This document shows, one piece after another, positions 46,695 to 59,959 of a DNA stretch of 64,000 nt. Positions within the stretch are counted from its first letter, which is position 1. Each line of letters opens with the position of its first letter. The position numbers were made by a program, and so were the translations under genes. Under the pieces are notes generated by a model, which had not been told where the DNA came from, searched no databases, and saw only the letters and a program-made list of their open reading frames with translations. The DNA is from Rotaria sp. Silwood1. Lineage: Eukaryota > Rotifera > Eurotatoria > Philodinida > Philodinidae. Location of the stretch: contig CAJNOP010000003.1 of the NCBI GenBank assembly GCA_905250075.1, positions 5,788,207 to 5,852,206 of the forward strand. Direction: 5' to 3'.

Positions 46695-49600
46695 TAGCAG
46701 CTATTCGAATTTTACATGTATGAGCTTTTCCAAAATTTGTTAATAAAATAAAACGACACCAAAGTGTACAATGTGTCTAGACGTGAACAGCGTCAAGAAC
46801 TATCCTGTCAGTCTGTCTTACTCAAACGACTGTATATAACGTGCTACGGTATGAAATGATATCCTGTAATAAAAATTGATTGGTTTGCGTGGTGGATGGA
46901 TATTGTCATATTTTATCGTAAACCTGGTCCGTGATTTAAGACCGTATTAGTGCCGTATCGTATAGAGTGTGTTTACAGTTAAGATCAATAGGTATTTTTA
47001 ACAAGCATAGCTGGTTGTGTTTGATTGAGCTCGATGGAAGCTATCAATTTATAAGTAACAACTACTCAAAAAAAAAATTTAAATGAGACATTGCGCTGAC
47101 AAACATATTCACTCATACCTACACTTCGAGTTTATAATTCTTACACTTGTGATATTGTGCATGACAATGTGTTTTTTTCCTTCATCAACATCCACAGACA
47201 GAGGCAAACCTACACTCACACCCGAATTCGTTTTCATTCATGCTATTGTTTGTAGCATCATCAATCTAATTATGATTTATAATTTGCGTAATAACATACT
47301 ATTCATATTCTCTCCGACAACCGTTCGATATTGAAAAAATGTAGCATGACTAAATCTCATAGTATTATGACTTTTTTATTCGAATCAAAAGATAAATCAA
47401 TAATTTTCTTTATACGAATTCGACTTTGTAGCTAGAATTTTGGATACGAATTATTGACTAATCTATTAAAAAAATCAATTGCTTGGTGAATCAATGACTA
47501 AAAGTGTTATAAACTTTCAATGTCGTCTCAAATATTGTAATACATATTTATTTCTTTGCATCATAAAGCAATGTGCATTTCCAAAAACTACAATGTTGAT
47601 CAATATCTACAAATTTAAATTTAACAAGAATTCAAGCCAACTTTGTCTATCTTTCTTTTTGAACCATTTAAATAACTATCGTGAATAATAACTACTTCTT
47701 GATATTGTTCATATTATCTTGTTCTTTCTAAGTTGTATTATTTCTTCTTCTATTGTAGGTCTTTGCTTAACAAGAAATTCTAAAATGCTGTTATAACTGG
47801 ATTAGTTACACGACTTGGCACAACACTGTTTCTTTTCGAATGTTACGGACCGAGTAGCCAAGAAATCGAAGGACTACTAATTAATTGTATCACTGGATTA
47901 TTTTATTACTTGAAACAGATAATAAGATCTGTGCACAAAATATATTGGTTTTGAGACTTAATGTTTTATCTACGGTAGATCTTTCACTTTAAAATAGTTG
48001 ATTTTAGTTGAAAAAACGCTTTTTTTTTCTTTTTTCTTTCAATTTGTGAATTGAATAATTTCAGTTACAAAAATTGTTTTTCTTTTAATCCAGTAGTATT
48101 TAAACAAAATCATATGAGGCTTTCTATGATTGTAACGCACAAGCACGTCATTTTTTCTATCTCTCTCAGAGCTATTCATTTACTGATTTGCATTATTTAT
48201 TGTAGCAAAATTCACCATTACGTTAATGTATGTTGTAAAACATTGATTGCTGAGCGCAATTTAAAATATACATTGTTAATTAAAGAATATTCTAATATAT
48301 AGAAAGCCAATAAACCTTTTAGTGTGATGATGAATTATTAACATTGGCATAGTTCGCATTGACGATTCGAAAATAATAATTTACAAAACATCAATGATCA
48401 GAAAGCTCTGAACATCTTTCAACTTTAAGAATAAAATTGCATTCTAACATAAACTATACCTGATAAGTATACATTTTTGTCTAGAATCTTAGCTAAACAT
48501 ATCGTTATTGAAGAAGAGAAAATTTAACTGAGTCTATCATTTGATAATATTCTACCATAAATTATCACGATAAATTTGAATGTATAAAATCCAAAAACCT
48601 ACACAAAATTTATTAATTCCTAAGAACTTTATTGCAATTAATACAAATGTTTAGACTGCTTTCTAGCAAGAGAACAAAAACACTTCGAATAAAGCAAAAT
48701 AGAAGTGTACGAGAATTGTTGAACAAATATTAAATAGAATATATAGTATATTCAAACCAAAATAAAAAAAAAACATTTGGTTAAACTGTTGCAAATGAAA
48801 TATCATTTAACAATTAGTATTTCTGGAGCATTTTTAATTCGATGCATAGTATAGTAAAAATAAATATTCTATGAGCAAAATATTAAATTTCTTATTCTAA
48901 GAACATTTCCATATTTCAATATTATTAATTGCAATTTCAATATATACTACTCAAGAGAATCTATTATGATAAAAAGTCATCTTTTTTTAATATGAAATCT
49001 CCATATAAATTAATACCAGCTCATTTACATGACTCCAGTGTCCGATACAGCATTATGTATTCAAGCGCATAAAGGAAAGAATTATTTTCGCATCCGTAGT
49101 TCAATGACAAGTGTATATGATCTAGATTTAACGAATTCAGATTTATCATTGAAAGTGTTTTTAAATGAAAATATGTTTTAAATAGAAATATAAAACCAAT
49201 TCTGTTTTTTTTTAACTATGGTTATTTATTTGATACTTCAATAAATTTATACAAATCCTGAGTTATAGCTAAAAGAAACTTCATTTATAGAGAAATGTTT
49301 TTATTTATTATTCATATTTCATAAATAAGTGTAGTTTTATGTAACGCATGAAAATTCTCTCGTCCTAACATCTTTATATAGTAGTCAACAGATTGTAGAA
49401 ATTCAGTAAAAATAAAACGAATTTAACACGTCTTTGAGCAATAGGTGTTAAAGAACGACGGTGCACTGCTAATAGAATTTTTATTTCGTTTTTTTAAATC
49501 TGATGATTAGTGTTAAGTATTAAGCGGGTAAATATATGCTTCTTCATTTCGTCGATGCGCGTCTATGTTACTATTTTCATTGTCGCTTTCACTTCAATCT

Positions 49601-49759
49601 CTAGCAAAATATCATCAAATCTTAATTATTATTTTATCATTCTATATAATAATTAATAGAATTCTTATTGATTCTAAAAATAGAAATATACTGTTCATTA
49701 TTATAAATATTATTATAAATATTATTATTAATACCATTCAGCAATTTTATTTAATTCTT

Positions 49760-50380
49760 ATGTTTCATACAAAAAATTCTTTATCATCAAAATCAACCTT
49801 TGAATTTGATACATTATCAACTCAAACACATGATAGTGAAGAAAAATTCCATTCAACAAAATCAATTATTTGTTTGAATGAAAAAAATTTCAATCGAAAT
49901 GCTAATGATATTGATGAAGATTTAAATAAAGAACATTCATTTTTACATCGTTCAATTCGAAGTTCAATAGATATAACAACTAGTGATCTTTATTCTTCTA
50001 TAAATGAAAGCCATTCTCATAGAGAAAATAGACCTATTCGTATTGAAAGTGCTCTTGTTACAAGCGATGATTATGTTCATCATTTGACTCATACGACAGT
50101 ACATGAATCTCGACCCATTATTGACATTAATATGAATAGAACAATTGATCAAATTAAAAGAAATGGAGCTGGAGACGAAAATCTTTCGTCTCAAATTAAT
50201 AATAAACAGATGCAAACTTCGACAATGAGAGATCATAATCATTATTTAACACTCGAACCAGTACCTATACATAATCGACGAACGATTCAATTTACATCTA
50301 AACAACTTATTCTTATTAGTAGTAGTGTATTTGTATTTGCTGTTTTACTGTGTTTAACAATTATATTTTTCAGTTTCTAA
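49760..50380 (+). CDS. Unrecognised protein with C-terminal membrane anchor
   Basis: An open frame runs from 49565 to a stop at 50378-50380. I prefer the ATG at 49760 (MFHTKNSLSSKSTFEFDTLS), because the upstream part encodes only I/N/L-rich low complexity. The 206-residue product is polar, with acidic and Ser/His-rich stretches (ANDIDEDLNKEHSF, SSINESHSHRENRP), then a basic segment and one C-terminal hydrophobic helix (LILISSSVFVFAVLLCLTII) with almost nothing after it. This is the layout of a tail-anchored protein facing the cytosol. No catalytic or binding motif is recognised. It appears intronless. Confidence 0.55.
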   Translation: MFHTKNSLSSKSTFEFDTLSTQTHDSEEKFHSTKSIICLNEKNFNRNANDIDEDLNKEHSFLHRSIRSSIDITTSDLYSSINESHSHRENRPIRIESALVTSDDYVHHLTHTTVHESRPIIDINMNRTIDQIKRNGAGDENLSSQINNKQMQTSTMRDHNHYLTLEPVPIHNRRTIQFTSKQLILISSSVFVFAVLLCLTIIFFSF

Positions 50381-51196
50381 AATTGATCATTCTTAGAATA
50401 ATAGACATTCTTTTTTCTTTGAATAGATTTTTTTGTATGTAATACAAATGGGCTACAAGAAAAAAAGCATGAAAAATTTTTATTTTATATGATAAATAAA
50501 TTATAAACAATCTTTTGTTACTTCTAATGTTAAAACTTATAATACACAAAAAACTGACATCAATCCAAGAAACATACACTATAGTTTGTCATTGGTCTTT
50601 TTTTAGTATTTTATGTCATCGATATTTTAAATGCATGAATAAGTTTCTCTGTAAATAATTATATACTCTATGGATAGTGATTACGTTCTTTGAATGTATT
50701 CTTACAAATGAAAAAAAAGAATAAGAATATCATTATTTTCTATTGTTTCAATAAAAATAACTAGGACAACTGAGATGATGATATATTCATCATTAGCATA
50801 ACATTCAGCTGCTCTTGTTTATTGCATGAATATACTCATATAAAATAAATAAATGCAAGAGGAAGAGAAGTTGAGCATGGAGGCTTCTCATCAGTTTCTT
50901 CCAAAGGAAAAATCAAAGTTCATGCGTATAAATTGATCTCCGAAGTAAATAAAATGAAGCTAATTGATTCTATTGAACGATGAAGAAAGACAAGACGTGG
51001 GAAGTAACAAATTTGTTTTTTTTTTATGATTGTAAGAAAGATCTCATTTCATTTGAAAGCTGCACGTCTGTCTACTCATTTAATTATAAAAAAAAGAAAT
51101 ACACGAGAAAATGACAATTGATGATGGTACAATCACAATAAGAAATAAGAAAAGTTGACAACATTTATACAATAAAAAATCTTCCTCAAATGAACT
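50381..51196. other. Convergent intergenic region, nothing recognised
   Basis: Contains the 3' UTRs of the tail-anchored protein gene and the second GPCR; A/T tracts only. Confidence 0.5.
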
Positions 51197-52695
51197 TTAT
51201 GTTTTTTTCTTGAAATAATATTCTTTACAACGTTCTCGAAACATATTAGATGACAAATAATAAAAAACTAAATTAACAGAATGTGTTGTTAACAATGGAA
51301 TAATAGAAAAATAATTCATAGCCTGCCAGAATTTTCTCACATGTTCATCATTTGTATATGTTTGAATCATAATTGTTGATATACAATTTGGTAATGTACA
51401 AAAAATAAAACATATTGATATAACTAATAAACTTATTGTTATTTGTAATTGTACACACATTTTTTGTGAATTTGTTGATGGTGATGATGACGACGACGAT
51501 ATTGAAAAATGGCTAGTTAATAATGATCTTTCACCATGTAATGGTATAGTTAATTGTTTATTTTCTATTGATGTAGATAGTATTTCAATTGAAATAGTTG
51601 GTTCTTTATCATTTAATAATAATTTATCTGATAAATGATCTATTCGATGAGATTGCCAATCGGCTACAATGACAAAGATAATTAATACAAATTAGTTGAA
51701 AATTAATAATCATCTCAAATTTTATATAAAGAAAAAAATTATTCTTCTCTTATAAAATTACATATAAATCTATAAGTAGAATATCTATTTTTCTAAAACT
51801 TACCATTTGACTCGAGAAGATTATTTATCATTTTTTCGTTTTCTATTGTTACAAACATTTCATGTTTATTTCGATTTATTGAGTTATTATCTATGGGACA
51901 TTTTTTAAATTTTAATACTTTGCGTGATTTTTCACATATTTTCGGTGTATCTTTTGATGTTATGGGTTGTTCATGATTAGTATTTGATAATATAATTGGT
52001 TTTTTATATTCATATTTTTTTTTCATGTTTGTTTTATTGTGACAAACACTTATAACAATAAATAAATTACATATGGCTATTATTGTAAATGGTATGATTG
52101 AATATGATAATAAATAAACAACATTTAAACGTGAATATATTGCTTCATACCATTTATAATGTCTTATACTACAATAACCATTGGAATCAATTGTATAACC
52201 AATTAAATAATGTGAGTTAACTATTGAAAAAACGAATATTACAATTAAACAAACAATTTTTGATAAATCTGTTGTACAATTACGACGATATAATGATACA
52301 CATGATGTTGCTACAAGACGATCAATTGATAAACATGCTAATAGACCAGCTGATATTTGACATGATAAATAATTAAAAAAAAGTATTGATTTACATAGAA
52401 ATATATTCCAATTAAGAATATAAATTTCTAATGTTATTAAAAATAAAAGTGGTGCTGTAACAATTACATAAATTGTATCAAATATAGCTATAAATATAAA
52501 GTACCATTTTGATGATGATCGAGCATATATTCGTGATTGAAATATTCTTATACATGTCCAATTTAAAATGGGAGAAAGAAATATGAACAATGGACATACA
52601 ACACGCAATGACCAAACAGATAAATGAAGAAGCCAATTTGCTGCATCAATTGTATTATTTGATGCCACTGTTGTATTGTTATGGATGGTATTCAT
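51197..52695 (-). CDS. Rhodopsin-class GPCR, orphan peptide receptor-like
   Basis: Two minus-strand exons, 51804-52695 and 51197-51663, join G|CC in phase to about 452 residues. The N-terminus has sequons (HNNTT, NNTID). TM1 contains NWTCI, TM2 has FIAIFDTIYVIV, and TM3 ends LACLSIDRLVATSC, a DRY variant. A long third intracellular loop of over 130 residues, rich in Lys, Ser and Asn, contains the intron. TM6 is VISICFIFCTLPNCIST, and TM7 HSVNLVFYYLSSNMFRERC resembles the NxxFY form of the first GPCR in this window. The architecture suggests the same broad invertebrate peptide-receptor group but the two are not close copies. The ligand is unknown. TTCTAG lies 3 nt before the start codon on the minus strand. 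Confidence 0.87.
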
Positions 52696-55600
52696 GATCT
52701 AGAACATTTTATTTCAATTTCACAATAATATAAAGTAGATATCATATGGTTTATTTTAGTTTTCCGTGTCAATGACTAGAATAAATAACTCTACGATAAA
52801 TAGTTAATAAGTATTTGATATGTGAGTTTCCTAAGTTTGATCGTGATAAGAAAAGCAAGAGAACAAAGAAAATTCAAGGATCTACTATCTACTTTTGTCT
52901 AAAAACGCGTGTTAGTCAACATATGAATTCAGTATATTCTTTTTGTTAGTATTTATAATTTTTCTTGCTCTTTTATTTGTTTTCTCAGCTGTCTAATAAC
53001 TGCCCGTATGCATTTCTTTACTTTTTTCAGTATTCGTCTGTCTGATAATAGTGCATTGCGTGATTTCTTCATTCAACAAACAGTAGATCTCCTGTGAAGG
53101 GTGATGAATAATGACATTTGCATGTTTTTTAAACACCTTAGAGCAATCATGCAACGTGCTACGTAGAATGATGTAGATCACATGGATAAAGTAAGTATAA
53201 CAACAAATACATACAAGCCAATACTTGTTAAATATAGATGTGTCTGTAGCCATTTTACTAATAAAACGGTACACTTTTTAAGAAGTCTATGTCTTAACTA
53301 TTCTTTAACAGGATGAAATTACGCTTACGGACGAGAGAAGATAGGAAAAAAGAAAAGAGTGAAAATGCGCAGGCGCAAATTGTTAGCTAATAGGCGTTAT
53401 TTCAAATACAACTGTTACTTTTTCTTGCTCTCGCTCTTAGTCTCATTTTTATTTTCTTGCTATCAGTCTTCTACTTATTTTCTCTCTATCAGTTTCCTTT
53501 TTATTTTCTCATTCCCCAAGCAGTGATTCTCTGTTCAATGTATACGGCAATTTCTTGAATTACTGTCATCTTTTTCTTCTTCTATATAAATACAAAAACA
53601 AAAGAAAACAAAATGAGTTTGGTCTCTTAAGTAAACGAAGTGAATTTAGAAGTATATGTTCATATTGTTACTGATAATAGTGCGTAAGAACATTTTGCCG
53701 ATATAAAGCATTACGTTTACTAATCATCATTCATCTCAATTACTAGTTTTTGTTTTTTTTTTGCGTCTCTCATTTCCTTCTTTGTTCGTTCATCATCAGA
53801 TAAAAGTAGAAAAGACATAATTATAACATAATGACAAGAAAGAAAAAACATTAAATGTCATTTTATCGATAAAAAAAGCTCATATCTAAATTAGAAAAAA
53901 AAATTATTTTAATTGGTTTTACAAAAATACATGCACAGATTAAGTGATAGATTGCATAACATCTTTAAACAAATCTTATTAATATATATATAGTCTATAT
54001 ATATTTATTCATATGAAAGTAATAGAAAAACGAAGGAGAAAGTCACAAAAGCTAAATTAGTGTTTTTTTGTAAAGCGTCATTCAATTGAAGTAATACTCT
54101 TCATTGATACACTATAAGAAGTTTACAGAAAAAAAACTAGCAAGAGAACTTTCTATTTCCCTCTTCATTATCAAGTTGAAATTGAATTACTTCGTACTTT
54201 TTTAAAAGCTTTAGAAATATGATCAAGAAAAAAAGTACATTGTTTTTTTCTTAACATATTTTTATCTATCGCGCCTGAGAGAACAAAAAAAAAATCTACA
54301 AAATTTTGTTTTCACATTTATAAAAAAAATTTCTATTTCTTGACGCCTACTCTTTTCATTTTAAGAAGAATAAAGAGCATCAAGTGCATAGATAAAATGT
54401 GCAGATGAATATTTTAGTAAATACTCTTTCACTTAAATTTGCAAAAAGATTTTCTCAAAAGAATAATATATTGTCGTTTCCGAACAAAACGATTAATTAC
54501 AGCTTTTGTACCTTTTTTTTTTTTTTTTTATATAAAAGTATCGACAGCAGCCGAAAAGATAGGCAACTGATTAACTGACAAGCCTCATTGTTTTTTTCTT
54601 CAATAGTAAAACTTTGTCTTATTTGCTTTGATTATTCCTCATATATAAATATCAGTCTAGATGCTTTGAGGGTGTGTCATTCTAGTCGTGCATAGCTGAA
54701 ATTCCTAGACTTTTGACGAAGACGGATATTGTATGCAAGAACAATGATTACCAAAGGGCCTAGACTAACATGAATTTATATAGTTTTTTAAGGGATGTCT
54801 TAAAGCTGATTATTAAACTTCTGTCTATGTCCGTGTACATGTTTTTGATGAAAAATAAAAATACTTTTACCCTTTTATTGTTATCATTGACGACACAATA
54901 TTAATTACGGAGGTGATGCAGAAAAAAGTTAAAGTTATTTGACAAGTTTATGTGTCAAGAATAAAAAATAATATCTGTAAAACTCGTCAAATTTATAGTC
55001 ACACGATCTCAAATGAATTGACTTCTGTTGTTTTCAACACACACATATATATATATAGATATGTTTTTATTGATGTTTCGACTTCAATAAAAGAAAAATT
55101 CTGTTGATACTGTTTCAGATCAGCTAATTACCAATTGATTATTGATATTATAATCATTATATATATATATATATTTATTGTTAATTTTCCTATTTAAAAG
55201 CATACATACAGTTCCTTTTTCAATGAGAATATATTAAAAAAAGTATACTTACATTTTATTCATGTTTTACATAATCGTCGATCGAGGCAAATGACGTTAA
55301 GTTCTATATTTAATAAGATCGACTTTCAGAATACCATAATCCACTTTAAATAATATTTGAACTTTGTATTAATCGAAAAAAAAACGATTCATACATGAAC
55401 AAGTTAAATGCTTATCAGATCCAGAATCATATCTTGTCAAAAAAATAACCTTTTGCTTGATTAGACGTTTTAATACTTATCAACGTTCCAGTATTATTGA
55501 TGTTTCAGTCTGGAATAAATTACATTGATAAAGCTAATTTGAAAAAAAAGCATCAAACAGATACCATAAAGAAGTAGAAATGACTTGTGAGTTCTGAATA

Positions 55601-58600
55601 CGATCGGTGAAGTACTATCGAGATTGTTTGTATTAGGATTTATTCAATCCATTTAAAACCTTAGACTTCTCTTCCATAGTATATAATAGACCTTGACTAT
55701 ACAAGAAGAAAGTCATAGTATGGAGAAATCATGTTACATCCTCAGCTAAATTTTCCATCTTATTTGTTGTCTTTGTTGTTATTCTCAGCTAGGTGCGCAT
55801 CTGATCTCTATTATCAGTCTTGTCAATTAAAGTGAAACTGAATACTGAAAGTCATCGCAAAATCCCAAAAAAATCTCGAAATACGATATAATCTGAATGT
55901 TGTTCTAATCATATACTTGATTATTGCTTAAATCGGATCTTGATATTTTGAAGATCTATTTCATTAGTTGTAAAACTTAGCGTCATTAGAACAATTCTAT
56001 GATTATGTCAAGCATTAACACAATATTAATTATACTTTTTCCGAATTTTTAAGGGTACATGTCATAAAAAAGAAGTGACATGTATCTTATTAGAATAAAA
56101 ACTAACGTGAAATGACTTCAACAAACATTAATGTTAAAGTTGTAACTTCAATAAAACGTATATGTGTTTAGATAGAAACGATCGACTTTGTTTAATAAAT
56201 AGCAATAAAGTAATGATAGCTTTATTAAGTACTATTGACACAATGCTAAACAGCTATTTTATCAATGTTCTTAAAAGTAAACTAATATTCTAAAGAAAAG
56301 AAAATCATAGATCATATATCAAAATTTATCAAGAGCCTAAAACATTTTTTTTTCTTTTGAATATTATACATACTATATTTTTGTTGGATTATTCTTTTAC
56401 TTGTTAGATCAAATTTCTTTAATCATTATGAAATTTCACGATGATAATTATTTATAACAAAAAAAAAAAAATGTTTGTCTTTTCTCTTTCTAAAATACTT
56501 ACCATTTACAAGAATATGACAGTATATATATAGATATCAGATTTTTTATGCTTCTCCTTCATTACCAAGTAAATTGCAGTGCTAAAAATGATAACAGGGT
56601 AGACAACAAACTTATGTTTTTTAACCTCGACAAAAATTGTCGTCAAAGAATTGCATGATTTGATCTAATTTATGGAAAGTATATGCTACACCGATTTCTA
56701 CACATCATTTCCATTTTTTTTGTTGTGTGTACCGAGAAAATGTAATTCTACTTACAGGAAATTCATTTAGAACTTAACTTGAGAATGATAATAGCGTTTC
56801 TGGAATAAAAAATAAAGTAACATGATTTTTTTAATGAAAAAATCATGCGATACGTTGTCTTCTTGCATATTAACAAAAACCAATTTACAAGTTATTTAAT
56901 CAGTCATTCTATTTAAAGAATTATTCAACTAAGATTGAAAATAAAAATGTCGAAGAAATATACTATTGATCTATCTTTATTATCATTTCAACTTATTTGC
57001 TTTTGACATTTTTATACTTGGAGTTGTTTATACTCGAAATTGCTAACATTTTTTTATCGATTTTTTTTCACTTGTCGACAAAATTTGAATTCACCTATTT
57101 TAAATAGGCTAGTAGAGTGTATTCATTTATTTCCATAATATCTAAGAATCAAACCTGTAATCTTGTTCACGATTACAACATTAATAGCATGTGTTACTAG
57201 AACAAGCTTTCAGAAAAGCCTTGTAGCATATAAATATGAAAGATGATGTGGCTATCTTTTATTAGAAATAAGAAAGTTCTTATAATACTTTGACATTATT
57301 TGAAAAATACAAGATCTTGTCATGAGAAAAAGTATGTTAAAGTATCTGCAAAATGAACAAAATGTTTAATTATGAAGTGTGACATCCATTAAACCTCATA
57401 TTTGAAACAATACGTGTTAAACTATAAGAATAAATAACATCTATTCTCGTTTAACAAACAAGAATTAAAAATTATTGGCTTGATTTTTATTATTTCACAA
57501 TTATGAATTTATATTAATGAGTGATGTTCTATTTTCTTCGCAAAAGCTTGAAAATAAAAAATAGATATAATCAATTAATATAGTAAGAAGCATGAGATAA
57601 ACATATTTACAGTGTGTCTTATGAACTTCGTAGAAAAAAAAACTCGCTTTTTCTTTGATTTAATAATAACCTTTTGCTGAGAAGTGTTCTCGGAAGTTGA
57701 TCAACTTATCAAGCCAAAAGCATAACATTAAATTTTTAATCTATTATGAGTTAATTAAGAAAAAGCTGTTAGCACAATTCATGCGGGATTAAAATGCAAA
57801 ACCATGTAGCTGCTGTTGCTAATCACATGAAATAGCTTTATTCTATCTATTTTGGAATGCATCTTTTTATTATCCATTTACTTAGTTCTCCAGAAATGCA
57901 ATAATGAAATCGTTCGCATCTTAGAACGAGACATTATTCGTATACAGTCTTTGATTGCATATCAACAACGTCTATCATGGTCTGTGACAGAGAGGAGGGA
58001 CGTTGTTAAGACGGCTGTCAAGGCCTTTGATGGTATCTTACTAGTGTCTGTACGAAGGTGTAGCTCCAAATTTCTATCTCAATACTTCGACACTCATTTT
58101 AGCTCATGTTTTAGAACAGTCGAAATAGTAAACTAGAATTATTATAACAAATTTTTTCTCAAATTATAAAATGTACTTCCGAAGACAATGGATTTATCCA
58201 GCTATTTATGTTATATAATAGTATTCCTAATACATTAATTTTGAAACTTGTTCAATTAGAATGAAAAATATTTCTTCTGAAAAGAAGTTCAACGACATAT
58301 TATACATAGAATATGTAGTTGAAATTGATTACTCAAACTATTTTTGTTAATCCTTATCATTATAAAATATATACTATATGCTACAAAAATCGTAAAGTAG
58401 AATTAAAAAATTTATTGATTAGATATATTTTTGAACATTTTTCATATCCTACTTAAGTTTATTGATGAACATTATATAAAGATAATAAGTGACGAGCTAT
58501 TTTAAGTAGTTTTCATTTAAGTGACAAATATAACAACGTATAATTAAACATGAGTGTTTTATTTTCTAGAATATAGCATGATAATTATATATTAATATAA

Positions 58601-59770
58601 TTGGGCGTCATTATAGTAGTATGATTGTCCATTGGACACGTTTGTACTGAATTCTCTATAATTTAGAGAAAAAATAAAAATTTCAAACTTAGTTTTGACG
58701 ATAAAAGTACCAAAAAATAAACATTGAAGAGATGTATTGATTTGTGCTTAAATTGATACATAATTAGCAAGACGATATTTTTCTTGAAAGTATATCCAAT
58801 TTTATCAGTCTAATTTATAAGTTCGATTAGAAAAGTTTAAAATAATAATTGACAAAGAATTATGCTGCTTTGTTTTAAAAAAGATGATTTTGATACCACA
58901 TTAAAATTGTATTCTGTTCCAAGTATTTTTTGAAAGCATTCAAGTATAATTGATAAGTAAAACTCATATTTACGCACAAATGATTCATGAAGATTGAATC
59001 ATTGTCATTAAGCAGATTGTGAACATCTTTCTGTGATACATTCTAAAGTTTTAAACTTAAATTGATGAGCTATATTCATGCCAACTGTCATTGTGATAAT
59101 AATTGATGAAACGAACTCTATTAAATGAATAATTCATTGGATAAAGTAATTTGTATGATATTTTTTGAATTGTATAATGTACATCGATTTTTCAGGTTTT
59201 TTAAGAGAATATGAATTAATTGATTTATTTTTCTAACCATATTTGATGATTTATATAAAAATTAACTTCTTGTTCGAATTTCAATTGTTGCAATTGACCT
59301 TTTATCTTGTAGTCGAAATAGTTAAAATTTGAATACTTAAGTAATGAATATTGTTTGATCATTTACAAGTATATGTAAATTGAGTTGAATTGAAGTGTAT
59401 TTCATAAGAAAAATACAAAACCAAAATTAAAAAAAAGCAGTTGAACCATTTTATATTTCTCTATTCAGAAATTCTGATAAATTAAAGCATTGTAAATGAT
59501 TTTATTAGCTTTTAAAAGTTGATTCAATAAAGAGCATTCTCAATATGTTGACCGATAATGTGAATTCTAAGGATTCACTGAATCAGATTTTACTATATCA
59601 TAAAGTTTTGAAGAAACTATTTAAATTATTTCGCTTTTTCTTTGTTAATTAAAAAGATGACTTATTTATCATTAAAAAATTTTTAAGGCACTCATACCTC
59701 TCAAAAATCTATTGTATGCTACATACATTCAAATTGCCTGAAAATTTTCAACATATTTTGAAAAGTATGT
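52696..59770. other. Gene desert, about 7 kb
   Basis: AT-rich with (AT)n tracts near 53980-54010 and 55160-55180 and many A/T homopolymers. An isolated frame at 57852-58136 has locally higher GC (GTTGTTAAGACGGCTGTCAA) and might be a decayed exon. No tRNA, array or splice-supported gene was found. Confidence 0.5.
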
Positions 59771-59959
59771 ATGCTCTTCGCCGAAAAACACTTCGTCGAA
59801 AGTATGTTTTTGGCTACGCAGGCTGCTTCAAAGGTGAGAATGAGGGCAAAATGAGTTGACCTCTTCAGACTTAACAAGCCTGTATACGAATTAAAGGGCC
59901 TACAATAGTCTAAAGCATCCCACCAGTCTTTCGATGAAATGCGTTTCGGCGAAGAGCAT
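59771..59959. mobile_element. 189-bp MITE-like element
   Basis: ATGCTCTTCGCCGAAA (59771-59786) is exactly complementary to TTTCGGCGAAGAGCAT (59944-59959), and the similarity continues inward for about 32 nt with roughly six mismatches (CTTCGTCGAAAG against TTTCATCGAAAG). The element is non-coding and richer in GC than its flanks. Confidence 0.7.

Larger units (their letters stand above)
46019..49759. other. Gene-poor region with one small repeat cluster
   Basis: About 3.7 kb. A 21-bp minisatellite between weak inverted ends lies near 46361-46694 (listed separately). A frame at 47083-47334 with two hydrophobic stretches is isolated and not called. Otherwise AT-rich with nothing recognised. 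Confidence 0.5.

Noticed and set aside
49565..49759. N-terminal extension of the tail-anchored protein
   Set aside because: Codons are almost all I, N and L from ATT/AAT/TTA runs, which looks like untranslated leader rather than protein.
55020..55180. AT dinucleotide tracts as a possible origin or matrix site
   Set aside because: Such tracts occur throughout this AT-rich DNA and nothing specific sets these apart.
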